From an uncultured Christensenella sp. (lineage in GTDB: Bacteria > Bacillota > Clostridia > Christensenellales > CAG-917), in contig CAJTYG010000002.1 of assembly GCA_910584155.1 (NCBI GenBank), forward strand, positions 1 to 64,000: DNA of 64,000 nt, in the 5' to 3' direction. Below the pieces are notes generated by a model. It was not told where the DNA came from. It did not search any database and saw only the letters and a list, made by a program, of their open reading frames with translations. Each line of letters opens with the position of its first letter. Within the stretch, counting starts at the first letter, position 1. This document shows, one piece after another, positions 7,847-15,586 of this stretch. A program made the position numbers and the translations under genes.

Positions 7847-8162
7847 GTCTGGATTGCTTCGGCGGTAGCCTCGCAATGACGTGCGAGAAAATCGGCGTAT
7901 TTAGCGCAAACCTGTCCGAAATTCGGACAGGTTTGTTGCTTTAACTTGATTTTCTCGCTACTACCACACAAGCAAAAACTGCGCTACACACTTTCTTGTA
8001 AATGGCTTATGGTCATCTCATTCAATTTGCATTCGCTTGTTTTTGCTTGTGTGGTGGCACACTTCGTGTGCTTTCTTGTCTAAGCTTCGCAAAGGGTTTT
8101 GGGAAGACAATCCCCTCAGTCTGCTATGCAGACAGCTCCCCTTACTAAGGGGCGCCATAATG
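7847..8162 (+). repeat. A-C-B composite repeat, copy 1
   Basis: A is at 7847-7881, C at about 7881-8065 and B at 8105-8162 (second hairpin altered to GGGGCGCC). The C unit starts GCGAGAAAATCGGCG and closes with TTGATTTTCTCGC at about 7943-7956. Here its interior carries a perfect hairpin, AACCTGTCCGAA / TTCGGACAGGTT. After the closing arm comes the constant block CACAAGCAAAAACTGCGCTA. A small hairpin GGCACACTTCGTGTGC (about 8055) separates C and B. It fills the gap between spoVAE and yunB. Confidence 0.75.
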
Positions 8163-8237
8163 TGGTGCAATGACGGGCTCGGGTGTTGTGTTATTTGGGT
8201 TGGTTATCGGCAATTTATCCGTTTAGATACTTGGAAT

Positions 8238-8885
8238 TTATGGGTTTAGATTTAACATATCCGATATGTCGTTTATGCTAAGATAGGTGTCGGGCACTTC
8301 GCCCACTATGACGTTTTCGCAGACCAAAATTTCCGCTTTGACCTGTACGGTGGGCTCGTCTATCGGCGTGATGATGTTTATATCCGCATACACGTCGATG
8401 TAGATTTTGTGCAAGGTCTGATTTATGCCTGCGGACTGAAAGTAGGATACAAAGTCGCAGTTTGCGGCTCCTATAGGCACTATCTTTATGGTGACGTCCG
8501 GTCCGAAGCCCGTGAGCAGGGCAAGCCCCGTAAAGGTGCCTACCGAAATGGATATCTCCTGCACGCCGAGGGCGTCGAGATTTGCTTGCGCAAGGTTGGC
8601 TATTTCACGGGCTATCGTGTTTATTCTGGGCGAGTTTGCCTGTATCATCGTCACCTTGCCGCCGCTGTCGTATTTTACTTCAAATAGCTCGTCGTAGGTA
8701 AGTCCGCCGTTTATTACTGTAGTTGCGGCTATATTTACCGCATTTGTGGCTATCGCACGCACCTGCGCTACCGAGCTGTCCATGACCGTGGGCACGATGT
8801 TTTTGCGGAAATAGACCGTGCAAAAGATAAAAACTGCGACAAATACGAGTATCGCAATCACCACACGCAGGACCTTTGGGCGCAT
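8238..8885 (-). CDS. yunB: Sporulation protein YunB
   Basis: This 215-aa protein has one N-terminal transmembrane helix (about residues 5-25) and an extracytoplasmic domain. It matches the YunB family in order and spacing: a GLxLLTGFGPDVTIKIVPIG-type block, then FQSAGINQTLHKIYIDV and a C-terminal EVPDTYL. YunB is a sigma-E-controlled sporulation protein in Bacillus; its biochemical role is unknown. The ATG before RPKVLRVV is chosen because AAAGG sits just upstream. A GTG at 8915 would add ten residues. It is divergent from rarA with only about 100 bp between them. Confidence 0.85.
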   Translation of the reverse strand: MRPKVLRVVIAILVFVAVFIFCTVYFRKNIVPTVMDSSVAQVRAIATNAVNIAATTVINGGLTYDELFEVKYDSGGKVTMIQANSPRINTIAREIANLAQANLDALGVQEISISVGTFTGLALLTGFGPDVTIKIVPIGAANCDFVSYFQSAGINQTLHKIYIDVYADINIITPIDEPTVQVKAEILVCENVIVGEVPDTYLSINDISDMLNLNP

Positions 8886-8946
8886 ATCCTTTGAAATTTT
8901 CGACAGCCTTGACACGCCAACATTATATGAAATATATTTAATAATC

Positions 8947-8975
8947 TTTACAAACAGACCGCATATTGCTATAAT
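8947..8975 (+). promoter_or_regulatory. Promoter placing transcription at the rarA start codon
   Basis: The -35 TTTACA (8947-8952), a 17-bp spacer and the -10 TATAAT (8970-8975) form a near-consensus promoter. The rarA ATG begins only 9 bp after the -10, so transcription should begin at or next to the A of the ATG. Confidence 0.65.
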
Positions 8976-8983
8976 TTCTGTGT

Positions 8984-10297
8984 ATGGATATTTTTGATTT
9001 GCAAAACAATGTTGAAAGGCTTGCGCCGCTTGCCGAGCGTATGCGCCCCTCGACACTGAACGAATTTTTGGGACAGGGCAAAATAGTTGGCGACGGCTCG
9101 CTGCTGCGCCGTGCTATTGCCGCAGATAAGCTGGGAAGCTGTATTTTTTACGGACCCCCGGGCACGGGAAAGACTACGCTTGCAAACATTATCGCCGAAA
9201 GCACAAATGCGAATTTTGTCAAGCTCAACGCAGTTACGAGCGGCGTTGCAGACGCAAAAAAAGTCATCGACGAGGCAAAAGAGCTGTTGCGTGTGCACGG
9301 AAAGCGCACTTATCTGCTGCTTGACGAGTGCCATAGGTGGAATAAGGCGCAGTCCGACAGCGTGCTTGCCGCAATAGAGCAGGGATACATAATTTTTATA
9401 GGCTCAACGACGGAAAACCCTTATGTGAGTATGACGAGGGCTATCGTATCGAGGTGCCGTGTTTTCAGTTTTTCACGGCTGACGGAAGAGGATATCCGTG
9501 CGGGACTGCTCCGTGCGCTGTCCGATAAGGAAAGAGGGCTTGGCAATATGGACCTCGAGGTGTCTAACGAGGCGATAAACCACATCGCTTGGGCTGCCGG
9601 CGGAGATATGCGCACGGCTCTCAATGCGCTCGAGCTTGCCTGCCTCACTACGCACCCGTCGGCGGACGGAAGGATACACGTAGGCAAGGACGAAGCCGAG
9701 CAATCTATACAGCAAAAGGCACTCTGCGTGACAGAGGATATGTATTACGATATGATATCCGCTTTTATAAAGAGTATGCGGGGCAGCGACTCGTCGGCGG
9801 CGTTGTATTGGGCGGAAAGACTGCTTCAGGGCGGCTGCGACCCTATGCTCATCGCACGCAGGATAATGATACACGCCTGCGAGGACGTGGGACTTGCAGA
9901 TCCGAATGCAATAGTTGTAGCACAGTCCTGCGTTGCCGCATTCGAGCGCATAGGCTTGCCCGAAGGTAGAATTCCGCTTGCAGAGGGAATAATATACGTG
10001 TCCGAGGCCCCGAAATCAAATCAGGTCGTCGAGGCTCTGGGGCTTGCCGAGGACGCCGTAAAAAACATAAGGCACGAGACCGTGCCGCTGTATCTGAGGG
10101 ACCCGAGCTATAAGGGCGACGACGAAAAGGTGAGCGGATACAAATATCCGCACAGCTACGGCGGCTGGGTGGAACAGCAGTATCTGCCTGACGAGCTGAA
10201 GGACGCAAGGTTTTATAACCCTACCGACAACGGCTTTGAAAAGGTGATAAAAGAGAGAATGGCTAAGCGTGTGCCAAAGGATAACGGGAAGAAATAG
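8984..10297 (+). CDS. rarA: Replication-associated recombination protein A (AAA+ ATPase)
   Basis: This 437-aa MgsA/WRNIP1-family ATPase acts at stalled replication forks. Seen: GPPGTGKT Walker A (57-64), LLLDECHR Walker B (111-118, Cys in place of the usual Ile/Val), sensor GSTTENP (140-146), and the C-terminal tetramerisation region with LPEGRIPLAEG and the late YKYPHSYGGWVEQQYLP. The N-terminus MDIFDL-APLAERMRP is the usual family start, so the ATG is secure although no ribosome binding site precedes it; the promoter position suggests a leaderless mRNA. It is monocistronic and followed by repeats. Confidence 0.95.
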   Translation: MDIFDLQNNVERLAPLAERMRPSTLNEFLGQGKIVGDGSLLRRAIAADKLGSCIFYGPPGTGKTTLANIIAESTNANFVKLNAVTSGVADAKKVIDEAKELLRVHGKRTYLLLDECHRWNKAQSDSVLAAIEQGYIIFIGSTTENPYVSMTRAIVSRCRVFSFSRLTEEDIRAGLLRALSDKERGLGNMDLEVSNEAINHIAWAAGGDMRTALNALELACLTTHPSADGRIHVGKDEAEQSIQQKALCVTEDMYYDMISAFIKSMRGSDSSAALYWAERLLQGGCDPMLIARRIMIHACEDVGLADPNAIVVAQSCVAAFERIGLPEGRIPLAEGIIYVSEAPKSNQVVEALGLAEDAVKNIRHETVPLYLRDPSYKGDDEKVSGYKYPHSYGGWVEQQYLPDELKDARFYNPTDNGFEKVIKERMAKRVPKDNGKK

Positions 10298-10303
10298 GGT
10301 GGG

Positions 10304-10361
10304 AAACAATCCCCTCAGTCTGCTACGCAGACAGCTCCCCTTGCTAAGGGGAGCCATAATG
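10304..10361 (+). repeat. Repeat B, copy after rarA
   Basis: This is a standard B unit with GTCTGCTACGCAGAC and CTCCCCTTGCTAAGGGGAG. It begins a few bases after the rarA stop codon, so it is probably transcribed as the 3' end of that mRNA. Confidence 0.85.
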
Positions 10362-10406
10362 GGGGCAATGACGATATAAGGATAACGGGAAGAAATAGCT
10401 TTTACG

Positions 10407-10671
10407 GTTTGGATTGCTTCGGCAAAGCCTCGCAATGACGGGCGATAAAATCGGCGTCTTTGGCACAACAACGCTTGCAAGCAAGCATTGTCTAAGCTCT
10501 GGCTTGATTTTCTCGCCACTACCGCACAAGCTAAAACTGCGCTACACACTTTCCCGTAAATGGCTGTAGAATATCTCGCTCAATTTATATTCGCTTGTTT
10601 TATCTTGTTTGGTGGACAATCCCCTCAGTCTGCTTAGCAGACAGCTCCCCTTACTAAAGGGAGCCATAATG
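10407..10671 (+). repeat. A-C-B composite repeat, copy 2
   Basis: A is at 10407-10440, C at about 10440-10610 and B at 10613-10671. The C end arms are GATAAAATCGGCGTCTTTGGC and TTGATTTTCTCGCC. The interior is a different hairpin from copy 1 (AACGCTTGCAAGCAAGCATT). The constant right part (CGCACAAGCTAAAACTGCGC, then TCTCGCTCAATTTATATTCG) matches the copies near 26 and 63.6 kb. Confidence 0.75.
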
Positions 10672-10716
10672 GGGTGCACTGATGATATAGGATAACGGGA
10701 AGAAATAGGTTTTATG

Positions 10717-10849
10717 GTCTGGATTGCTTCGGCATAGCCTCGCAATGACGAATATAAAATGCCTCGCAATGACGGGTGGTGGGGAAACAATCCCCTCACT
10801 GTGCCGCTTACGCTTTACAGAGCTCCCCTTACTAAGGGGAGCCATAATG
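10717..10849 (+). repeat. Repeats A and B upstream of the ABC exporter
   Basis: A full A (10717-10750) is followed by a 16-bp partial A (about 10760-10775) and a B copy (10784-10849) whose first hairpin is replaced by CTGTGCCGCTTACGCTTTAC-type sequence. GATAACGGGAAGAAATAG to the left of this A repeats the left flank of the previous A. Confidence 0.75.
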
Positions 10850-10867
10850 GGGATATTGAAAATAAAT

Positions 10868-10921
10868 AGTACGTACACAAGTAGTACCTATACAAATAGT
10901 ACGAACATAAATAAATAGTAC
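10868..10921 (+). repeat. Short direct repeat AGTAC(N10) before the ABC exporter
   Basis: AGTAC occurs at 10868, 10883, 10898 and 10917 with similar A/T-rich filler (15, 15 and 19 bp apart). It ends 25 bp before the ABC ATPase start. It could be an operator array or simple slippage repeat. Confidence 0.5.
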
Positions 10922-10945
10922 ATACTCTAAAGAGGTGGAAGGAAA

Positions 10946-11680
10946 ATGCTTCAAATCAACAATCTTACAAAAACATATGCGGGCAGCAGTAAGCCGTCGG
11001 TGGAAAACCTCTCGCTCGAGGTGTATGACGGCGAGATTTTTGGATTTATAGGTCCAAACGGCGCAGGAAAGTCTACGACGATAAAGTGCATTACGAGCAT
11101 AATTAGCTTTGGCGAGGGCAGTATCGTCGCAGACGGGATATCTCTTAAGGAAAATCCTATCGAATTTAAAAAGCAGATAGGGTATGTCAGCGACGACCAC
11201 GTGCTGTACGAGGGCTTGACAGGGCTCGAATATATCAACTTTATCTGCGACGTGTTTAACGTGTCGTCGGCGCAGAGAGAGGAACGTTTGCAGAGATTTT
11301 TGGAAATGTTCTCGCTTGAGGAAGCCGTCAAAAATCAGATATCCTCTTACTCGCACGGAATGAAGCAGAAGCTGAATATCATAGGCGCACTTATCCACGA
11401 GCCGAAAATATGGATACTTGACGAGCCTATGACGGGGTTGGATCCAAAATCGGCTTACAATCTGAAGATACTTATGCGTGAGCACGCCGACAAGGGCAAC
11501 TGCGTGTTTTTCAGCTCGCACGTGCTCGAGGTCGTCGAAAAGATATGCGACCGCATAGGTATAATCGACGACGGACACCTCATCACCACCTGCTCGATTG
11601 CGCAGCTGAGAGAGCGCAATCACGACAGCTCCCTCGAAGAACTGTTTTTGAAGCTCACCGACGACGCTCCTGCGGTCTGA
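10946..11680 (+). CDS. ABC transporter ATP-binding protein
   Basis: This 244-aa ABC ATPase has a Walker A GPNGAGKST (36-44), the signature YSHGMKQ (135-141, with H in place of G and M in place of Q), Walker B WILDEP (156-161), D-loop GLDP and the switch histidine of FFSSH (192). The domain order and the shortened signature resemble the ATPases of ABC-2 type exporters. It should power the membrane protein encoded 110 bp downstream. A GAGGTGGAAGG ribosome binding region supports the start. The substrate is unknown; lipid, peptide or drug export are all possible. Confidence 0.9.
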   Translation: MLQINNLTKTYAGSSKPSVENLSLEVYDGEIFGFIGPNGAGKSTTIKCITSIISFGEGSIVADGISLKENPIEFKKQIGYVSDDHVLYEGLTGLEYINFICDVFNVSSAQREERLQRFLEMFSLEEAVKNQISSYSHGMKQKLNIIGALIHEPKIWILDEPMTGLDPKSAYNLKILMREHADKGNCVFFSSHVLEVVEKICDRIGIIDDGHLITTCSIAQLRERNHDSSLEELFLKLTDDAPAV

Positions 11681-11758
11681 AACAGGAAGCTTAACAATGT
11701 GAAAGATACGGTATCTTATCGCTTAATGACGTGAGACTGTATTTCGCTGTTGGATAAT

Positions 11759-11784
11759 ATGAAAGACTATATATTGTTGATTGT
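11759..11784 (+). pseudogene. Partial copy of the permease start
   Basis: ATGAAAGACTATATATTGTT closely resembles the true permease start ATGAAAGATTATATTTTACT that begins 32 bp later. The frame runs MKDYILLI and then stops or shifts. A still weaker copy (GTGAAAGATACGGTATCTTA) lies near 11699. This looks like a small 5' duplication. Confidence 0.45.
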
Positions 11785-11790
11785 AATGCT

Positions 11791-13527
11791 ATGAAAGATT
11801 ATATTTTACTGTTGAAAATACTGTTTAAAAATCAGTATGCGCACCGCATAGGTAGCAGCGGCAAGCCTAAGCTGTCGGGGGCGGTCAAAACCGTGCTGTT
11901 TATAATTCCGCTTGTGCTGCTGTTTTGCCTGATAGGCGGCTTTGTCGCTTCGGTAATTCCCGATATACAGACGCTTTCTGCCGTAAGCAATGCGGTCGTG
12001 TCGGCGGTGCAGCTGTTTGCGCTGTTTCTGACGATGTTCAACGTGATGAATGTTTTGTACGATTCGCCGGATACTCCCTTTTTGAATACGCTGCCTGTAA
12101 AGCATACGTCGGTGTTCTTTGCAAAGTTTACCGTCGTATACGTGAGCACGCTCGCTATGACGGCGGCGATACTTTTGCCGACCTTGCTGACAATATCCAT
12201 AGTTTATGCGGCGCTGGGCAGGGCGATGTTTTACGGCTTTTTCGCTCTGGTATTTATAGTTGCGCTGGTAGCTCCCGTTTTGCCGCTGTTTATCGTCACG
12301 CTGTTTTCGATGCCGCTGTCCTTTATCGGTACGTTTTTTAAGGGCAGATCGGTGCTGAAAACTATACTTTCGCTGCTGTTTTACGTGCTTCTGATGATAG
12401 GTTATCTGCTGATGATATACTTTTTAAGCTCCGCAGACGGGGGCAACGTAAATATAAACGGCTCGCAGATATTTGCGGGCTTGGGCGTCTTTGCAAAGGT
12501 GATGTACCCAAACAAGGTGCTGCTCGATTTTGCCTTAGGCATAGAGGCGGGCAAAAGCTTTGGTATATCCTTTGCGATAACTGCGGGTATGCTGCTTGTT
12601 ATGCTGCTGCTTGCTATGCTGTTTTATCGCAGAATAAATCAGAAAAAGCTCGAAACGCACAGCGAGACAACTCACCGTGCCGCTTCGCTCAAGCAGTCGG
12701 GCGTGATTTCATCGCTGATAAAAAAGGACTTTTTGCATATCGTGCGCAACTCGCACCTTGCAATGTCAAGCCTTGCAAACATCATAATATGTCCCGTGAT
12801 AACCGCTGTCATGTACTTTACGGGCAATATGCAGGCGGACGGAGGGGATATGCCTCCATACCTTGCCGCAATGCTTAAGCTGTCGTACGTAGTGCTTTAT
12901 ACGCTGATTTTCCTTGGCGGCGCAAATGCGATGGCTATGCTTGCATACACACGTGAGGGCAGGTCATTTTATCTGAGTAAATCGCTGCCGATTTCGCCGA
13001 GAGACAGCATAAAGGCTAAATTTATACTTGCGCTCATTCCGTCCGCTATAGTTATGGTGATACAGGTCATTCTGGCGATAGCACTGTATAAGCTCGACAT
13101 TTTGAACGTGCTGCTGTTTGCGCTTTGCGCCTCGCTGACGATAATAGGCGCAACCGCTTTGCATATCTACTGCGATATGCGCTTCGGCAACGTGAACTGG
13201 AATACTCGTCAGGACCTCAAGCAGGTGTCGCAGGGCAATATAGGCTCGTTTATCGTGGTGTTCTGGGTGATGGGCGTAGGACTTGTCGCAATGGTCGGCG
13301 GAATGGTGCTGTCCTCATTTGCAGAGGCGATAGGCGGCGTTGTTGTGGCTCTTGCGGTGTTTTGGTCGATACTGTTTGTGCTGTCCGCCGTCACCTGCCT
13401 CGTGGGCTTGCTTATGCTGAGATTTAAGGCGGAGCCGTACTACGACGAGATAGGCGAAAGGAAATTCAAGCCAAAGCAATTTGGACGTGCACGCACTCCT
13501 AAAAACGGCGGAATGTTGATGAAATAA
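11791..13527 (+). CDS. ABC-2 type exporter membrane subunit
   Basis: This 578-aa polytopic protein has about twelve hydrophobic segments in two halves: clusters at about 30-55, 65-85, 105-130, 145-175, 190-210 and 255-280, then 325-350, 365-385, 415-440, 445-460, 490-515 and 520-550. A cytoplasmic linker with the sequence LIKKDFLHIVRNSHLA precedes the second half. That architecture fits a fused, two-lobed ABC exporter permease working with the ATPase encoded upstream. No catalytic motif is present. The substrate cannot be deduced. It ends with a basic tail (KFKPKQFGRARTPKNGG). Confidence 0.8.
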   Translation: MKDYILLLKILFKNQYAHRIGSSGKPKLSGAVKTVLFIIPLVLLFCLIGGFVASVIPDIQTLSAVSNAVVSAVQLFALFLTMFNVMNVLYDSPDTPFLNTLPVKHTSVFFAKFTVVYVSTLAMTAAILLPTLLTISIVYAALGRAMFYGFFALVFIVALVAPVLPLFIVTLFSMPLSFIGTFFKGRSVLKTILSLLFYVLLMIGYLLMIYFLSSADGGNVNINGSQIFAGLGVFAKVMYPNKVLLDFALGIEAGKSFGISFAITAGMLLVMLLLAMLFYRRINQKKLETHSETTHRAASLKQSGVISSLIKKDFLHIVRNSHLAMSSLANIIICPVITAVMYFTGNMQADGGDMPPYLAAMLKLSYVVLYTLIFLGGANAMAMLAYTREGRSFYLSKSLPISPRDSIKAKFILALIPSAIVMVIQVILAIALYKLDILNVLLFALCASLTIIGATALHIYCDMRFGNVNWNTRQDLKQVSQGNIGSFIVVFWVMGVGLVAMVGGMVLSSFAEAIGGVVVALAVFWSILFVLSAVTCLVGLLMLRFKAEPYYDEIGERKFKPKQFGRARTPKNGGMLMK

Positions 13528-13603
13528 CCGTTTAGATACACGAAACCGCATTATACAAGTGGCATTATGCCGCATTATAAAAACATACTTTAAAGGTGAT
13601 ATT

Positions 13604-14032
13604 ATGCAAAAACACAAGATAGCTCTTGACGTAGGCGATGTGCGCATAGGGGTAGCTGTGAGCGACCTGCTGGGCATATCCGCAAACCCACGGGAAACGT
13701 ACGTGCGCAAAAAGGGGGATACAAATGCGGATATCGCTTATTTTTGCGAATATGCAAAGCGTGAGGACGCAGACGCTTTTATTTTGGGCTTGCCGAAAAA
13801 TATGGACGGTACGGAGGGCGACAGGGCAGTCATTACAAGGGAATTCGGCACAATGCTTGCCGAGGCGTCGGGCTTGCCCGTATATTATCAGGACGAAAGG
13901 CTGACTACCGTGTCGGCGGAGCGTATGCTCATCAGCGCAGACGTGCGCAGGGAAAAGCGTAAGCAGGTCATAGATAAGGTAGCTGCGGCAATAATTTTGC
14001 AGTCTTATCTTGATAGCCACACTTCAAGATAA
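13604..14032 (+). CDS. ruvX: RuvX/YqgF-family pre-16S rRNA nuclease
   Basis: This 142-aa RNase H-fold nuclease processes the 16S rRNA 5' end and is also described as a putative Holliday junction resolvase. Family motifs are clear: ALDVGDVRIGVAVSD (7-21; Asp9 likely catalytic), GLPKNMDG, YYQDERLTTVSAERML and the C-terminal DKVAAAIILQSYLD with its Asp. AAAGGTGAT at 13592-13600 selects the ATG. In Firmicutes ruvX normally sits next to the DUF1292 gene, as here. Confidence 0.95.
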   Translation: MQKHKIALDVGDVRIGVAVSDLLGISANPRETYVRKKGDTNADIAYFCEYAKREDADAFILGLPKNMDGTEGDRAVITREFGTMLAEASGLPVYYQDERLTTVSAERMLISADVRREKRKQVIDKVAAAIILQSYLDSHTSR

Positions 14033-14040
14033 TTTTTATG

Positions 14041-14068
14041 TTGATTTTGGCGTAAACTGTGTTATACT
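14041..14068 (+). promoter_or_regulatory. Possible promoter of the DUF1292 gene
   Basis: TTGATT, a 16-bp spacer and TATACT lie 39 bp before the start codon. The match is moderate. Confidence 0.4.
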
Positions 14069-14106
14069 AAGCTAAACGGACGTTTGTCCAAAGGAGAAGC
14101 ATTGCT

Positions 14107-14430
14107 ATGGCAGATTTTTTTGAAGATAACAACAACGTTGAAGAAGATGACGATATAATCGTCCTGCACAACGAAACGACAGATAAGGATGAGGAATTTT
14201 ATCATCTTGCAACGCTCGACGTAGACGAAAAGTGGTATATCGTGATGAAGCCCGTCGAGAAGCTTGACGACATCGCAGACGACGAGGTGCTCATCTATGA
14301 GATAGTATCCGACGAGGACGGCAACGACGCCTTTGCGCCCATCGAGGACGAAAACGTGCTCGAAAAGGTCTTTAACGAGTTTATGGCTGAAGTGGAAAAA
14401 TTTGAGAACGAGGAAGACGGCGAGGAATAA
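14107..14430 (+). CDS. DUF1292 (YrzB-like) acidic protein
   Basis: This 107-aa, very acidic protein has the DUF1292 core, DDDIIVLHNETTDKDEEFYHLATLDVDEKWYIVM-type sequence in which a hydrophobic strand pattern alternates with Asp/Glu. It matches the YrzB protein found beside ruvX in most Firmicutes. The biochemical function is unknown. AAGGAG lies 10 nt upstream of the ATG. The C-terminal 30 residues are almost all acidic. A 12-bp hairpin follows. Confidence 0.88.
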   Translation: MADFFEDNNNVEEDDDIIVLHNETTDKDEEFYHLATLDVDEKWYIVMKPVEKLDDIADDEVLIYEIVSDEDGNDAFAPIEDENVLEKVFNEFMAEVEKFENEEDGEE

Positions 14431-14455
14431 TCGCCTTTGAACAGTCAAAGGTATT

Positions 14456-14484
14456 AGAAGATGCGGCGTTTTGCCGCATCTTCT
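14456..14484. terminator. Hairpin after the DUF1292 gene
   Basis: The perfect 12-bp stem AGAAGATGCGGC / GCCGCATCTTCT has loop GTTTT. There is no good T-run on either side, so termination may be partial. Confidence 0.55.
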
Positions 14485-14545
14485 TGCTGTATGCAGATAT
14501 TTTTGAGGTTTTTGCAAAATTGTCGCAAAAAGTTGTTTAATTTAT

Positions 14546-14574
14546 TTGCAAAATTTATTTATATATACTATAAT
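14546..14574 (+). promoter_or_regulatory. Promoter of rpsB-tsf
   Basis: TTGCAA, a 17-bp spacer and TATAAT precede a leader of about 90 nt that ends in the rpsB ribosome binding site. The leader contains a small hairpin (CTACACTGTAG) and a G-rich stretch (GCGGGCGGCGATGCTGCGGG) that could take part in S2 feedback control. That role is inferred from other bacteria. Confidence 0.6.
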
Positions 14575-14672
14575 CCTAAGCGATCCTACACTGTAGCGGA
14601 GTCTGCATTGTTCCAAACGGTTGTGCGGGCGGCGATGCTGCGGGAGGTAAAAACTAATCAGGAGGACCTAAT

Positions 14673-15518
14673 ATGGCCGTCACATCAATGAAAGCCCTGC
14701 TCGAGGCAGGCGTACACTTCGGACATCAGACAAAACGCTGGAATCCGAAAATGAGCAAGTACATCTATGCAACGAGAAACGACATCCACATCATCGATTT
14801 GCAGATTTCCGTCGATCACGTCGAGGCTGCTTATCAGTTTGTCAAGAGCGTTGCACAGGAGGGTAAGTCGGTGCTTTTCGTAGGCACCAAAAAGCAAGCA
14901 CAGGATGCTATCAAGCAGGAAGCTCAGCGCTGCGATATGTTTTACATCAACCAAAGATGGTTGGGTGGCACTCTCACAAACTTCAAGACTATCCGCACAA
15001 GGATAGACCGTCTGAACAAAATCAATCAGATGGAACTCATCGGCGAGTTTGAAATGCTCCCCAAAAAGGAAGTTTCTAAGCTCAAAAAAGAGCGTGACGA
15101 CCTTGAAAAGAACCTCGGCGGCATCAAAAATATGCGCAATCTTCCCGGCTGTCTGTTCGTTGTAGACCTCAAAAAAGAGGAAAACGCAGTCAAGGAAGCC
15201 CGTAAGCTGAACATACCTATCGTTGCCGTTGTGGATACAAACTGCGATCCCGACCTCGTGGACTACGTTATACCCGGTAACGACGACGCAATCCGTGCAA
15301 TTCAACTGTTTGCTTCGCTTATGGCGGACGCAGTAATCGAGGCAAATCAGGGCGAGTCGTTTACGGCTGTCGCTCACGCTGACGAAGAAGTCGCCGAAGA
15401 AGCAGTAGCGGAAGAAGAGGCTGTCGCACCTGTTGTTGAAGAAGAACCTGCACAGCCGCTCACCCCCGAAGAAGCTCTCGAAAAGGCTATTGCCGAAAAG
15501 GAAGCATCTGAAAACTGA
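14673..15518 (+). CDS. rpsB: 30S ribosomal protein S2
   Basis: S2 binds the 16S rRNA head-body junction late in 30S assembly. The N-terminus AVTSMKALLEAGVHFGHQTKRWNPKM and the internal FVGTKKQAQ, QRWLGGTLTNFKTI and PCLFVVDLKKEENAVKEA-type blocks are characteristic. At 281 aa it is longer than the usual 230-250 because of an acidic C-terminal tail from about residue 235 (EEVAEEAVAEEEAV). GGAGG is 7 nt before the ATG. tsf follows after 68 bp. Confidence 0.98.
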   Translation: MAVTSMKALLEAGVHFGHQTKRWNPKMSKYIYATRNDIHIIDLQISVDHVEAAYQFVKSVAQEGKSVLFVGTKKQAQDAIKQEAQRCDMFYINQRWLGGTLTNFKTIRTRIDRLNKINQMELIGEFEMLPKKEVSKLKKERDDLEKNLGGIKNMRNLPGCLFVVDLKKEENAVKEARKLNIPIVAVVDTNCDPDLVDYVIPGNDDAIRAIQLFASLMADAVIEANQGESFTAVAHADEEVAEEAVAEEEAVAPVVEEEPAQPLTPEEALEKAIAEKEASEN

Positions 15519-15530
15519 TAATATAATATG

Positions 15531-15553
15531 CTGCGCTGCTATCAGCGGCGCAG
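15531..15553 (+). other. Hairpin between rpsB and tsf
   Basis: The 10-bp stem CTGCGCTGCT / AGCGGCGCAG has loop ATC and one G-U pair. It has no T-run, so it is more likely a partial attenuator or a processing/stability element setting the S2 to EF-Ts ratio than a full terminator. Confidence 0.5.
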
Positions 15554-15586
15554 TCCGAAAAACCGAATAAATAGGAGTAAATATAT

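Noticed and set aside
10304..10849. CRISPR-like spacing of short repeats
   Set aside because: Repeat units are of several kinds, unevenly spaced, with structured rather than unique spacers, and no cas genes are nearby.
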